Shown here: one piece after another, positions 23,783-32,210 of the stretch | Numbering within the stretch: the first letter of the stretch is position 1 | Layout: each line of letters starts with the position of its first letter | Assembly: GCA_030694935.1 (NCBI GenBank) | Contig: JAUYUA010000038.1 | Coordinates: 1 to 64,000, forward strand | DNA: 64,000 nucleotides | Direction of reading: 5' to 3' | Origin: Lutibacter sp. | GTDB lineage: Bacteria; Bacteroidota; Bacteroidia; Flavobacteriales; Flavobacteriaceae | Notes under the pieces: model-generated | Databases searched by the model: none | What the model was told of the DNA's origin: nothing | What the model saw: only the letters and a program-made list of their open reading frames with translations | Position numbers and translations under genes: made by a program

Positions 23783-25352
23783 ATCAAAATTAAATCTGGA
23801 CACGGACAAGATTGCGAAAGCACGAGAACTTTCAAAACAAATAACGGCACCGGTTCAGAAATATATTGAGAAACACACCACGGTTGCCATTGAGAGAACA
23901 ACACTTAGGATGATGGGCGCAGATGGCGTTGACAGTATTGGTGTGCCAATTCCAAATATGGTTGTTGACCAAATAGGTGATCATATTTGCTATGGTGCCG
24001 CAAAATATTATATCAATGCCTTGCTTAAAAAAGGGGTAACTCCTGAAGAACTGAATAATGAAATTGCAAATGGTTTAGATCTTACAAAAATTGATTTTGT
24101 TGACTTTTCCTATATCGAAGAAAAAGCGCAGGAATTGGTTGAAGCCTTTGCCACAAAAGTGAAAGCGAATGTTGCCTACAGAGCCGAAAAAATCAATACA
24201 TATAAAGAGAAGGAGAATTCTCCGCTATTATATCTTATTGTTGCAACAGGCAATATCTATGAAGATGTAAAACAAGCGCAAGCCGCCGCCAAACAGGGCG
24301 CTGATATTATCGCTGTGATTAGAACCACAGGTCAAAGTTTATTGGATTTTGTTCCTTTTGGGCCTACAACAGAAGGTTTCGGAGGAACTTATGCCACGCA
24401 GGAAAATTTCAAAATAATGCGCAAAGCCTTGGATGAAACTGGAGAAGAAATTGGAAAGTATATCCGATTGGTTAATTACTGTTCGGGTTTATGTATGCCC
24501 GAAATAGCAGTTATGGGCGCTTTGGAAAGGTTGGATATGATGTTAAACGATTCTATGTATGGCATTTTGTTTAGAGACATCAATATGTACAGAACTTTTG
24601 TTGACCAAAAATTTTCAAGAATGATCAATTCATTTGCCGGAATTGTGATCAACTCTGGCGAGGATAATTATTTAACAACTTCAGATGCTGTTGAGAAAGC
24701 TTATACGGTTACTGCCTCTCAGTTTATCAACGAAAGATTTGCTTATGAATCGGGTTTGCCGGCTAGATTAATGGGGTTGGGGCACGCTTTTGAAATGAAT
24801 CCGGATATCAAAAATGGTTTTCTTTTAGAAATGGCGCAAGCGCAAATGGCTAGTGAAATATTCCCTGAAGCTCCTTTAAAATATATGCCGCCCACAAAAT
24901 ATATGACAGGAGATATTTTTAAAGGATTGGCAATGAATACCTTGTTTAACTTTATTGCAAAATCTACAAATCAAGGAATTTTATTGCTCGGGATGCTTAC
25001 GGAAGCTGTTCACACGCCGTTTATGCAAGATCGGTTTTTAGCGGTTGCCAATGCCAAATATGTGTTGAATAATATGGCTGATTTCTCTGATGATATTGAA
25101 TTCAAAAAGGATGGGATTATGCAAACCAGGGCAAAAGTTGTGCTGGATGAAACCATTGAGTTTCTTGAAGAAATTAATAAAACGGACTTATTTAATGCCA
25201 TTGAGTCTAAAATGTTTGCAGAAGTAAGCCGACCAAAAAACGGAGGTAAAGGATTAAGTGGTGTAGCTGAAAAGGCTCAGGATTATTACAACCCTTTTTA
25301 CACGTATCTTGAAAATGAATTAAATATTGTAAAAGAAGGAAACAAGTTATGA
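23775..25352 (+). CDS. kamD: Lysine 5,6-aminomutase alpha subunit
   Basis: 525 aa from the ATG at 23775, which overlaps the kamC stop in ATGACTAA; a GTG nine bases earlier is in frame but less likely. Family features are PVQKYIEKHTTVAIERTTLR near the start, then VPIPNMVVDQIG and TTEGFGGTYATQENF in the TIM-barrel. The large subunit holds the PLP and substrate side of the adenosylcobalamin-dependent enzyme that moves the terminal amino group of beta-lysine (or D-lysine) from C6 to C5. It needs KamE for cobalamin binding. Confidence 0.96.
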   Translation: MTKSKLNLDTDKIAKARELSKQITAPVQKYIEKHTTVAIERTTLRMMGADGVDSIGVPIPNMVVDQIGDHICYGAAKYYINALLKKGVTPEELNNEIANGLDLTKIDFVDFSYIEEKAQELVEAFATKVKANVAYRAEKINTYKEKENSPLLYLIVATGNIYEDVKQAQAAAKQGADIIAVIRTTGQSLLDFVPFGPTTEGFGGTYATQENFKIMRKALDETGEEIGKYIRLVNYCSGLCMPEIAVMGALERLDMMLNDSMYGILFRDINMYRTFVDQKFSRMINSFAGIVINSGEDNYLTTSDAVEKAYTVTASQFINERFAYESGLPARLMGLGHAFEMNPDIKNGFLLEMAQAQMASEIFPEAPLKYMPPTKYMTGDIFKGLAMNTLFNFIAKSTNQGILLLGMLTEAVHTPFMQDRFLAVANAKYVLNNMADFSDDIEFKKDGIMQTRAKVVLDETIEFLEEINKTDLFNAIESKMFAEVSRPKNGGKGLSGVAEKAQDYYNPFYTYLENELNIVKEGNKL

Positions 25353-26077
25353 TGATAAGACCTTACGGAGACACCTTAAACGACGGAGCCGTTCAAATGT
25401 CATTTACCCTGCCTGTGGCACATTCAGCCAAAGCAGATGAAGCTGCAATACTGTTTGGAAAAAAATTGGGCTTTAAAGAGGTTGAGGTAGTTCACTCAAA
25501 TCCGCTTTCCGACGAATTTACATTTTTTGTGGTTTACGGAAAAACAGAAATAAGCATTGATTATGATAAAGTAGTTGTTGAAGAGGTTGAAAAATCTTTG
25601 GATTTCTATGGCGTTAACAATTTTATCAAGGAAAATATAAAAAGAAAAATAGTGGTTGTCGGCGCTTGCTCCGGTACTGATGCACATACGGTAGGAATCG
25701 ATGCAATTATGAATATGAAAGGCTTCGACCAGCACTATGGTCTTGAGAGATATCCTATGATTGAAGCCTTCAACCTTGGCGCACAAGTCCCAAATGAAGA
25801 CCTTATTAAAAAAGCAATAGCATTGAAAGCGGACGCGATTTTAATTTCACAGATTGTAACGCAAAAAGATGTCCATATTCAAAACCTTACAGAATTTATT
25901 GAGTTGCTTGAGGCGGAAGGGCTAAGATCTAAAATGGTCGTGTGCGCTGGCGGACCAAGAATTGGCAATAAATTAGCTTTAGAGCTTGGCTATGATGCAG
26001 GTTTTGGAAGAGGAACCTATCCTGAAAATGTAGCTTCTTTTATTGTTGAAAAAATGCACGAAAGAGGGGTAAAATAG
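25349..26077 (+). CDS. kamE: Lysine 5,6-aminomutase beta (cobalamin-binding) subunit
   Basis: 242 aa. The B12-binding DxHxxG motif is D111-A-H113-T-V-G116, so His113 is the base-off cobalt ligand. Lys124, eleven residues later, matches the spacing of the PLP-anchoring lysine known in the clostridial beta subunit. The Rossmann B12 domain (about 98-240) ends with VVCAGGPRIGNKLALELGYD. The N-terminal dimerisation part begins IRPYGDTLNDGAVQMSFTLP. It overlaps kamD in ATGA. A terminator follows at 26105-26140, ending the operon. Confidence 0.96.
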   Translation: MMIRPYGDTLNDGAVQMSFTLPVAHSAKADEAAILFGKKLGFKEVEVVHSNPLSDEFTFFVVYGKTEISIDYDKVVVEEVEKSLDFYGVNNFIKENIKRKIVVVGACSGTDAHTVGIDAIMNMKGFDQHYGLERYPMIEAFNLGAQVPNEDLIKKAIALKADAILISQIVTQKDVHIQNLTEFIELLEAEGLRSKMVVCAGGPRIGNKLALELGYDAGFGRGTYPENVASFIVEKMHERGVK

Positions 26078-26104
26078 TCTGTGTTTGTTATTTTATTGAT
26101 CTTG

Positions 26105-26140
26105 ATTGCCAAACTGCCTGTTTAGGTTGTTTGGCTTTTT
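26105..26140 (+). terminator. Terminator of the lysine fermentation operon
   Basis: GCCAAAC and GTTTGGC form a 7-bp stem around a 14-base loop, followed by a T-rich tract. Confidence 0.8.
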
Positions 26141-26442
26141 TATGCTCAAAACTTGCCTGATAGTATTCATTTTATTTTGCTGTAAATTGTCAAAATTATT
26201 GTTAAAAACTAAATTTTAATTTGAAAACCTTTTAGTGGTAGGGTTTTTGTAATGTTGTTTGTTATATAGTATGTATGGAGCTTATTTATGTATAAATGGA
26301 ATGAAAAACCAATTAAACAAAAAACGAAAGTGTGAATTATACAACTTTTGTTCAAAGTTTTGTAACATATAGATGCTTTAAACTAAGCAACTTTGCATCA
26401 CTATATTTAAATTCAGATTATAATAATTTAAAACTAAAAAAG

Positions 26443-27285
26443 ATGAGATTAAAAAAAATTTATTTTGTAGCAGTTGCAGCGATGGTTGCGATGCTAGGAT
26501 TCCAGAGTTGCGAGAGTGATGATGAAGGCAATACAGCTAGAGTTCAATTAAAATTAGTTGATGCACCTGGAGATTATTCAGAAGTGAATGTTAATATTGT
26601 GGATATTCAATATAACAACAGTGAAAATGAAGCTGGTTGGGTGAGTTTTGGAACTCCGGAAGATTATCCCATTAATGTTGATTTAACAACGCTTATTGCA
26701 GGAAATAGCCTTTTATTGGCTGATCAAATAATTCCTTCAGGAATGTTAAAACAAATTAGATTGATTTTAGGCGACGGCAATACGCTTAAAATAGAAGGAC
26801 AAGAAACATTGTTGCCACTTAATACGCCAAGCGCTATGCAATCTGGTTTAAAATTAAATATGAATACCACATTGGATGCTGGTTTTACCTACACATTTAT
26901 CCTTGACTGGGATGTGCAAAAATCTGTTGTAAGTACAGGTGCAGGAACCTATAATCTAAAACCTGTGATAAGGGTGAATGCAGAAGTAAGTTCAGGATCT
27001 ATTGAAGGCAATGTATCAGGAGAATTTTTAGTGAACGGATTAAGCGTTTTTAACAATTTAGAAAATGCGATGGTTCAGGTTTATACAACCAATGGTGTTT
27101 ATGTTACAGAATCCGGAACAAATGCAGAAGGTGACTTTTTAATTCAGGGTCTTGCTGCAGGAGATTATAAATTGAAAATAGTGAACCAGGAAGCTTATGA
27201 TGATTATGAATCAGCTTTAATTACGGTAACTGTTGGTTCAGTAATTAAGATTGCCCCTATAGTGTTGATTATTCCAACACTATAA
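26443..27285 (+). CDS. DUF4382 lipoprotein with carboxypeptidase-regulatory-like tail
   Basis: 280 aa from the ATG at 26443, preferred over an in-frame upstream ATG at 26332. MRLKKIYFVAVAAMVAMLGF then QSC is a lipoprotein signal peptide, and a TTTG-type -7 box (CAACTTTG, near 26389-26396) lies between the two starts. The DUF4382 domain covers about 29-190 with RVQLKLVDAPGDYSEVNVNI. A second beta-sandwich (about 195-280) resembles the CarboxypepD_reg/Cna-B fold, with GSIEGNVSG and AGDYKLKIVNQEAYDDYE. Such proteins are surface or periplasmic lipoproteins of unknown role. A terminator follows at 27331-27362. Confidence 0.88.
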   Translation: MRLKKIYFVAVAAMVAMLGFQSCESDDEGNTARVQLKLVDAPGDYSEVNVNIVDIQYNNSENEAGWVSFGTPEDYPINVDLTTLIAGNSLLLADQIIPSGMLKQIRLILGDGNTLKIEGQETLLPLNTPSAMQSGLKLNMNTTLDAGFTYTFILDWDVQKSVVSTGAGTYNLKPVIRVNAEVSSGSIEGNVSGEFLVNGLSVFNNLENAMVQVYTTNGVYVTESGTNAEGDFLIQGLAAGDYKLKIVNQEAYDDYESALITVTVGSVIKIAPIVLIIPTL

Positions 27286-27330
27286 AAGACATACTTGGTG
27301 TTTTTTAAAATCATTTAAATAAAATCATTT

Positions 27331-27362
27331 AAACCCGCTCTAGAGATAAGGCGGGTTTTTAT
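27331..27362 (+). terminator. Terminator after the DUF4382 lipoprotein
   Basis: AACCCGC and GCGGGTT pair with a 12-base loop, and a T run follows. Confidence 0.8.
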
Positions 27363-27720
27363 TTTAATGCTTAAAATATTCAATATGATTAAGCCATTTG
27401 TCCGAATAAAAGTGCATTTTGTTTAATTAATTTATATTTTTTCTCGCAAATGAGATTATAAATATATATTTGCTTCATAATAAAAGATGCAACCAAGAGG
27501 TGAACCATAAAGGGAATAACATTTTTTATGGATTACTTTTAATAAAATGATAACATTTAGAATAAGTTAAAGTGACTAACTTTGTGAGAATTGAGGTGAA
27601 CAATTCAATTACCTATCATCTCACAATAATGTTAAAAGTGGTGCGTTTTAATCCATAGTAATTATAAAATATATAATTTATTTGTCGATTTTTTAAGTTT
27701 ACAGCATATTCAACCCCAAA
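27363..27720. promoter_or_regulatory. Spacer with promoter and long inverted-repeat leader of the PID-CTERM gene
   Basis: TAACTTTG at 27577-27584 matches the -7 consensus and predicts a transcript start near 27591, so the small gene would have a leader of about 130 bases. Within and around the leader, GTGAGA/TCTCAC and GAATTGA/TTCAATT are nested inverted repeats, and TATGGATTA recurs inverted on both sides (about 27529 and 27652). This could fold into a long stem. No other gene is seen. Confidence 0.5.
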
Positions 27721-27930
27721 ATGAATAGAAAAAAAGTTAAGATAATTTTATTGTGTTTTAGTTTTATGCTGTTTACTTTAGCTGCATATTCAAAGCCCAA
27801 GCCTCCCAAACCCGAGGAAGGTGGTGCACCACCTCCGCCACCTGGCTTGCCCATTGATGGCGGTTTATCGCTGTTATTGGTTTCTGGCGTTGCTTATGGT
27901 ATTTATACCTTGAAAAGAAAAAAGGAATAA
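27721..27930 (+). CDS. PID-CTERM-like micro-protein (sorting-signal peptide)
   Basis: 69 aa. A signal peptide (about 1-25, LLCFSFMLFTLAAYS) is followed by a proline-rich spacer (KPKPPKPEEGGAPPPPPG). Then comes a PIDGG motif, a hydrophobic helix (LSLLLVSGVAYGIY) and a basic KRKKE tail. This tripartite motif-helix-basic order matches the PID-CTERM sorting signals of Bacteroidota, thought to be recognised by an exosortase-like enzyme. Almost nothing lies between the two hydrophobic segments, so the protein is little more than the sorting signal. The substrate role and processing are inferred; no exosortase gene lies in the window. Confidence 0.75.
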   Translation: MNRKKVKIILLCFSFMLFTLAAYSKPKPPKPEEGGAPPPPPGLPIDGGLSLLLVSGVAYGIYTLKRKKE

Positions 27931-28515
27931 TTATTTTTCCAACAATCTTGCAACATACTTGCCAATTACATCAAATTCTAAATTAACCACTGTGCCAATT
28001 CTAAAGGCATGAAAATTCGTAAATTCATAGGTATAAGGAATAATAGCCACCGAAAAACTGTTTTTTCGGGAATTTACCACGGTTAAACTTACGCCGTTTA
28101 CGGTGATCGATCCTTTTTCAATGGTAATATTATTGTGAGCATTGTCATATTCAAAACTAAACACCCAGCTTCCGTTTTCATCAACAATATTTGTGCAAAC
28201 CGCTGTTTGGTCCACGTGTCCTTGCACAATATGTCCGTCCAATCTGGCGCCAAGAATCATGGCACGTTCTAAATTTATTTCAGATCCAACAGTCACATAT
28301 TTCAAATTCGATTTGTCAAGCGTTTCTTTTATGGCGGTCACAGTATATTCCTTGCCTTCTAAGTTCACAATGGTTAAACATACGCCATCATGTGCAATAC
28401 TTTGGTCTATTTTTAATTCGGAAGTGAAATTACTTTCAATGGTGATATGAAGATTTTCTTTTTCCTGCTTCAGGTTTTTAACAAACCCCACACTTTCTAT
28501 TATACCGGTAAACAT
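27931..28515 (-). CDS. ribE: Riboflavin synthase
   Basis: 194 aa with two tandem lumazine-binding repeats. It dismutates two 6,7-dimethyl-8-ribityllumazines to riboflavin. MFTGIIESVG is the invariant start. The two repeats carry INLERAM and HIVQGHVD in the first and GSITVNGVSLTV in the second. It stops directly after the end of the convergent micro-protein gene and is divergent from pdxA. A TAAATTTG box on the minus strand at 28551-28558 lies upstream. No FMN riboswitch is visible in the 62-base gap to pdxA. Confidence 0.96.
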   Translation of the reverse strand: MFTGIIESVGFVKNLKQEKENLHITIESNFTSELKIDQSIAHDGVCLTIVNLEGKEYTVTAIKETLDKSNLKYVTVGSEINLERAMILGARLDGHIVQGHVDQTAVCTNIVDENGSWVFSFEYDNAHNNITIEKGSITVNGVSLTVVNSRKNSFSVAIIPYTYEFTNFHAFRIGTVVNLEFDVIGKYVARLLEK

Positions 28516-28536
28516 ATTTTTTTCAATTTAATTGAC

Positions 28537-28558
28537 TACTTTTGATGATTCAAATTTA
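28537..28558. promoter_or_regulatory. Divergent -7 boxes for pdxA (+) and ribE (-)
   Basis: TACTTTTG at 28537-28544 faces pdxA, and TAAATTTG read on the minus strand at 28551-28558 faces ribE. The two promoters overlap within 25 bases. Confidence 0.5.
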
Positions 28559-28577
28559 AGTATAATAAACCTGATTT

Positions 28578-29630
28578 ATGGACAAATCTGAAAAAATAAC
28601 ATTGGGAATTTCTATAGGGGATTTTAATGGCGTTGGCATAGAAATTATTTTGAAAACCTTTTTGGATAAACGGATGTTCGATTTTTGTACACCTGTATTA
28701 TTTGGTTCAGCCAAATTAATTACGGCCTATAAAAAAAATATGGACATCAATCTGCTTTTTAACGGGATACGACAAGTTGACGCCGCTATTCCTGGGAAGT
28801 TCAATGTATTGAATCTATGGAAAGATGAATTTGAAGTTAATTTGGGAATAGCCACTGCCGAATCAGGAAAATACGCATTTTTGTCGCTTGAAGCTGCAAC
28901 CGATGCTTTGGCCAAGGGTGAAATTGATTTGTTGGTAACCGCTCCTATTAATAAGGAGAACATTCAGTCTTCAGCATTTAAATTCCCTGGACATACAGAG
29001 TATTTGGAATCGAAATTGAAAGGAAAAAGTTTAATGATTTTGATGTCCGATACTTTGCGAATTGGTTTAATTACAGGCCATATTCCGGTTTCAAAAGTCG
29101 CAGAATCAATTACGCCCGATTTAATAAAAGAAAAAGTAGCCATCTTATATAAATCATTGGTGGAGGATTTTGCCATCAATAAACCTAAAATTGCCATATT
29201 GGGCTTGAATCCGCATTGCGGCGACCACGGTGTTATTGGTACTGAAGATGATGAAATGATACGGCCAACCATCGCCGAAATACAAAATGAAGGTAAATTG
29301 GTTTATGGACCTTATGCTGCCGATGGTTTTTTTGGATCGGAAAGCTATAAAAATTTTGATGGCATTTTAGCCATGTATCACGATCAGGGATTGGCGCCAT
29401 TTAAAGCATTGTCGTTTGGTGAAGGCGTTAATTTTACCGCCGGCTTAAATAAAGTGAGAACCTCGCCCGATCACGGCACGGCTTACGATATCGCAGGGAA
29501 GGATTTAGCGAACATAAATTCCTTTAAAGAAGCCGTTTTTAGCGGTATTCAAATTTTTAAAACAAGGCGGGAATATAAAAGTTTGACTGAAAACACTTTA
29601 AAAAGTACGCATCAAAAAGAAAATAGATAA
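28578..29630 (+). CDS. pdxA: 4-hydroxythreonine-4-phosphate dehydrogenase
   Basis: 350 aa. It oxidises 4-phosphohydroxy-L-threonine in the DXP-dependent pathway to pyridoxal 5'-phosphate. The start ITLGISIGDFNGVGIEI, PGHTEYLE in the metal site, ILGLNPHCGDHGVIGTED and YHDQGLAPFKAL are family motifs. The C-terminal RTSPDHGTAYDIAGK completes the active site. The last 20 residues are basic and poorly conserved. It is probably transcribed alone from the divergent promoter. The link with the lysine operon is only that KamA and KamDE need PLP. Confidence 0.96.
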   Translation: MDKSEKITLGISIGDFNGVGIEIILKTFLDKRMFDFCTPVLFGSAKLITAYKKNMDINLLFNGIRQVDAAIPGKFNVLNLWKDEFEVNLGIATAESGKYAFLSLEAATDALAKGEIDLLVTAPINKENIQSSAFKFPGHTEYLESKLKGKSLMILMSDTLRIGLITGHIPVSKVAESITPDLIKEKVAILYKSLVEDFAINKPKIAILGLNPHCGDHGVIGTEDDEMIRPTIAEIQNEGKLVYGPYAADGFFGSESYKNFDGILAMYHDQGLAPFKALSFGEGVNFTAGLNKVRTSPDHGTAYDIAGKDLANINSFKEAVFSGIQIFKTRREYKSLTENTLKSTHQKENR

Positions 29631-29669
29631 ATATTAAACATTTATTTTAGTATATATTTTATAATTTTA

Positions 29670-29677
29670 TATCTTTG
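29670..29677 (+). promoter_or_regulatory. -7 promoter box for the yceD-rpmF operon
   Basis: TATCTTTG is followed by CACGC. It predicts transcription from about 29684, which leaves room for the ATG at 29700 but almost none for the TTG at 29688. Confidence 0.6.
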
Positions 29678-29699
29678 CACGCTCAAATTGAAGTTCAAA

Positions 29700-30287
29700 A
29701 TGAAAGATTTAAAGGAGTTTGACATTTCTTTTATTGGTTTAAAAGAAGGAATTCATCAGTTTGAATACACCATTGACAAGAAGTTCTTTGATTTTTTTAA
29801 CTATGATGAATTTTACGGTTCAAACGTAAAAGTAGCGGTGTCATTGTTAAAAAATACAACAATTTTAGAATTGGATTTTGTTTTTTCGGGCTGGGTTGAA
29901 GTGGCTTGTGATTTAACTACCGAGTTATTTCATCAACCGATTGATGCAAACATCCATTTAATTGTAAAATTTGGAGATGAATTTAATGATGAAAACGAAG
30001 AGTTATTAATCATACCGTTTTCTGAAAGCAAAATAAATGTGGCACAATACATTTATGAAGCAATAGTGTTGGCAGTGCCATTAAAAAGAATACATCCGGG
30101 CGTAATTGACGGTTCTCTTCACTCAGAAGTTTTAGAAAAGTTAAAGGAATTTGAAATTAAAGCAGAAGACGAAGAAGAAAATCAGGAAGAACAACAAGAG
30201 GAAAATAAAAATAGGGAAATTGATCCCAGATGGAATAAATTAAAGAATATATTAATAGAAAAAAATAAGAGTAATGGCACATCCTAA
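29700..30287 (+). CDS. YceD/DUF177 family protein
   Basis: 195 aa from the ATG at 29700. An in-frame TTG at 29688 is rejected because it is too close to the -7 box. The family is encoded beside rpmF in most bacteria and is linked with 23S rRNA maturation. [20 protein letters not shown] and [14 protein letters not shown] carry the single conserved cysteine-motif remnant seen in Bacteroidota members. The C-terminus is an acidic Glu-rich stretch (about 155-175), ending [15 protein letters not shown], which is the family's conserved tail. It overlaps rpmF by 14 bases. Confidence 0.88.
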   Translation: MKDLKEFDISFIGLKEGIHQFEYTIDKKFFDFFNYDEFYGSNVKVAVSLLKNTTILELDFVFSGWVEVACDLTTELFHQPIDANIHLIVKFGDEFNDENEELLIIPFSESKINVAQYIYEAIVLAVPLKRIHPGVIDGSLHSEVLEKLKEFEIKAEDEEENQEEQQEENKNREIDPRWNKLKNILIEKNKSNGTS

Positions 30288-30471
30288 AAGAAAGATATCA
30301 AAAACAAGAAGAGATAAAAGAAGAACTCATTACAAAGCAGTAGCTCCGCAAGTAGCTATTGACCCAACAACAGGTGAGGCGCATTTGTACCACAGAGCGC
30401 ATTGGCATGAAGGGAAATTGTACTACAGAGGCCAAATTGTAATTGATTCAGTAGAAGAAATTAAAGCATAA
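30274..30471 (+). CDS. rpmF: 50S ribosomal protein L32
   Basis: 65 aa. The start [20 protein letters not shown] matches L32. The C-terminal Cys motifs seen in zinc-bound L32 forms are absent, so this is the zinc-independent type. In its place it has [20 protein letters not shown]. It overlaps the preceding YceD-family gene by 14 bases and is followed by a terminator, with fabH starting 153 bases later. Confidence 0.96.
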   Translation: MAHPKRKISKTRRDKRRTHYKAVAPQVAIDPTTGEAHLYHRAHWHEGKLYYRGQIVIDSVEEIKA

Positions 30472-30493
30472 TCAGTTATTTTAAAATAACGAT

Positions 30494-30521
30494 AAAAACT
30501 CTCATATTGAGAGTTTTTTTT
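30494..30521 (+). terminator. Terminator after rpmF
   Basis: AAAACTCTCA and TGAGAGTTTT pair with a TAT loop, and more Ts follow. Confidence 0.85.
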
Positions 30522-30623
30522 TACATTTAAGCGTAAAATCGATCAAAACTGATAAAAAGCAGTTAGAAATAAAAATAATTTCATTTCTTTGAAATTCTTT
30601 TTTTTAATAAAAGAGGGTAAAAT

Positions 30624-31619
30624 ATGACGAGAATTACCGCAGTGATCACTGCAGTTGGAAAATATGTTCCTGAAGACATTTTAACAAATAAAATGTTGGA
30701 GAAAATGGTGGATACGCACGATGAGTGGATCACCACAAGAACAGGAATTAAAGAACGAAGAATTTTAAAAGGCGAGGGAAAGGGAACTTCATTTATGGCG
30801 ATTAAAGCGGCTCAACAGTTGCTTGATAAGAAAAAATTAGATCCCAAAGAAATTGAACTCGTTATTGTATGCACCGCTACACCCGATATGCAAGCTGCAG
30901 CCACAGCTGCATTTGTAGCAACTGAAATTGGCGCAACAAATGCTTTTGGTTTCGATTTGGAAGCGGCCTGCTCAAGTTTTTTATATGGAATGTCTGTTGC
31001 CGCAAAATATATTGAATCTGGAAGATACAAAAAAGTGCTGCTTATTGGAGCCGACAAATGTTCTTCCATGATTGATTATACTGATCGGTCAACATGTATT
31101 ATATTTGGAGACGGAGCCGGAGCAGTTTTATTTGAACCAAATAATGAAGGTCTCGGATTACAAGATGAATATTTGAGAAGTGACGGAGCCGGAAGAGAAT
31201 TTTTACAGGTAAAAGCAGGCGGTTCTATCAATCCGTTGACAAAAGAAGGGATAGACAATAAAGAAAATTTTATTTTTCAAGACGGTAAAACGGTGTTTAA
31301 AAATGCAGTTTTCAATATGGCCGACGCAGCTGTTAAAATAATGGAGCGCAATAATTTAACCAATGATAAGATTCAATGGCTCGCCGCACATCAAGCAAAT
31401 AAACGCATTATTGAAGCAACGGCGAACAGAATCGAGCTGGAAAGTTCAAAAGTAATGATGAACATTCAATATTACGGAAACACAACATCAGCAACTTTAC
31501 CATTGCTTTTGGCCGATTATGAACAACAACTTAAAAAAGGAGATAATATAATTTTCGCAGCATTTGGGGGTGGTTTCACTTGGGGATCAATTTACTTAAA
31601 ATGGGCATACAATTCTTAA
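30624..31619 (+). CDS. fabH: 3-oxoacyl-ACP synthase III
   Basis: 331 aa thiolase-fold enzyme that starts fatty acid synthesis by condensing an acyl-CoA with malonyl-ACP. Cys116 in DLEAACSSFLYG is the acyl-carrying cysteine. WLAAHQANKRII contains the catalytic His, and YYGNTTSATLPLLL carries the Asn. In this phylum it commonly primes with branched-chain acyl-CoAs. It is followed by accB and accC, which supply malonyl-CoA, so the block covers the first steps of lipid synthesis. Confidence 0.97.
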   Translation: MTRITAVITAVGKYVPEDILTNKMLEKMVDTHDEWITTRTGIKERRILKGEGKGTSFMAIKAAQQLLDKKKLDPKEIELVIVCTATPDMQAAATAAFVATEIGATNAFGFDLEAACSSFLYGMSVAAKYIESGRYKKVLLIGADKCSSMIDYTDRSTCIIFGDGAGAVLFEPNNEGLGLQDEYLRSDGAGREFLQVKAGGSINPLTKEGIDNKENFIFQDGKTVFKNAVFNMADAAVKIMERNNLTNDKIQWLAAHQANKRIIEATANRIELESSKVMMNIQYYGNTTSATLPLLLADYEQQLKKGDNIIFAAFGGGFTWGSIYLKWAYNS

Positions 31620-31647
31620 CCAATTAACAATTTAAAACCAAATTAAC

Positions 31648-32127
31648 ATGGATTTAAAAGATATTCAAAATCTGATAAAATTTGTAGCCAAATCTGGCGC
31701 AAGTGAAGTTAAGTTAGAGATGGAAGATATTAAAATCACCATTAAAACCGGAACTGAAAGAACTGAAACCGCCATACTTCAGCAAGCGCCATCAGGCATT
31801 CCTCAAATGGCGGCAAGTCCAATGACTTCTCAAGCGCCTGCGCAAGTTGCCGTTGCAGATTCAGTTGTTGCAGAAACTGCCGTAAAATATATTGAAATCA
31901 CTTCACCAATTATAGGCACTTTTTACAGAAAACCATCGCCTGACAAACCAGTTTTTGTTGAAGTTGGTGACATTGTAAGTCCGAATACCGTTGTATGTAT
32001 GGTTGAAGCCATGAAATTATTTAATGAAATTGAATCAGAAGTTTCAGGAAAAATCGTAAAAATATTGGTGGAAGACGGCACTCCTGTTGAATACGGGCAA
32101 CCAATATTTTTAGTGGATCCTTCATAA
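31648..32127 (+). CDS. accB: Biotin carboxyl carrier protein of acetyl-CoA carboxylase
   Basis: 159 aa. The N-terminal helical part (1-45, MDLKDIQNLIKFVAKSGASE) binds the carboxylase. A Pro/Ala-rich linker (about 46-72) leads to the lipoyl/biotinyl barrel. Lys123 in VEAMKLFNEIE is the biotinylated residue, with VEAMKL in place of the usual MEAMKL. It is 28 bases after fabH, with accC 83 bases downstream. Confidence 0.97.
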   Translation: MDLKDIQNLIKFVAKSGASEVKLEMEDIKITIKTGTERTETAILQQAPSGIPQMAASPMTSQAPAQVAVADSVVAETAVKYIEITSPIIGTFYRKPSPDKPVFVEVGDIVSPNTVVCMVEAMKLFNEIESEVSGKIVKILVEDGTPVEYGQPIFLVDPS

Positions 32128-32210
32128 TTTTAATTCCAATTTGCATGAGGATCTAAGTTTCAAAAATTTATTTTGATATTAATCCTCGTCTATAATAATT
32201 TGAAAACGAT

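Noticed and set aside
17706-26077. Reading the kam operon as lysine biosynthesis
   Set aside because: The enzymes run in the degradative direction (aminomutases, dehydrogenase, cleavage enzyme, ammonia-lyase).
26332-26442. Upstream ATG of the DUF4382 lipoprotein gene
   Set aside because: Using it would bury the lipoprotein signal peptide inside the chain, and a -7-like box lies after it.
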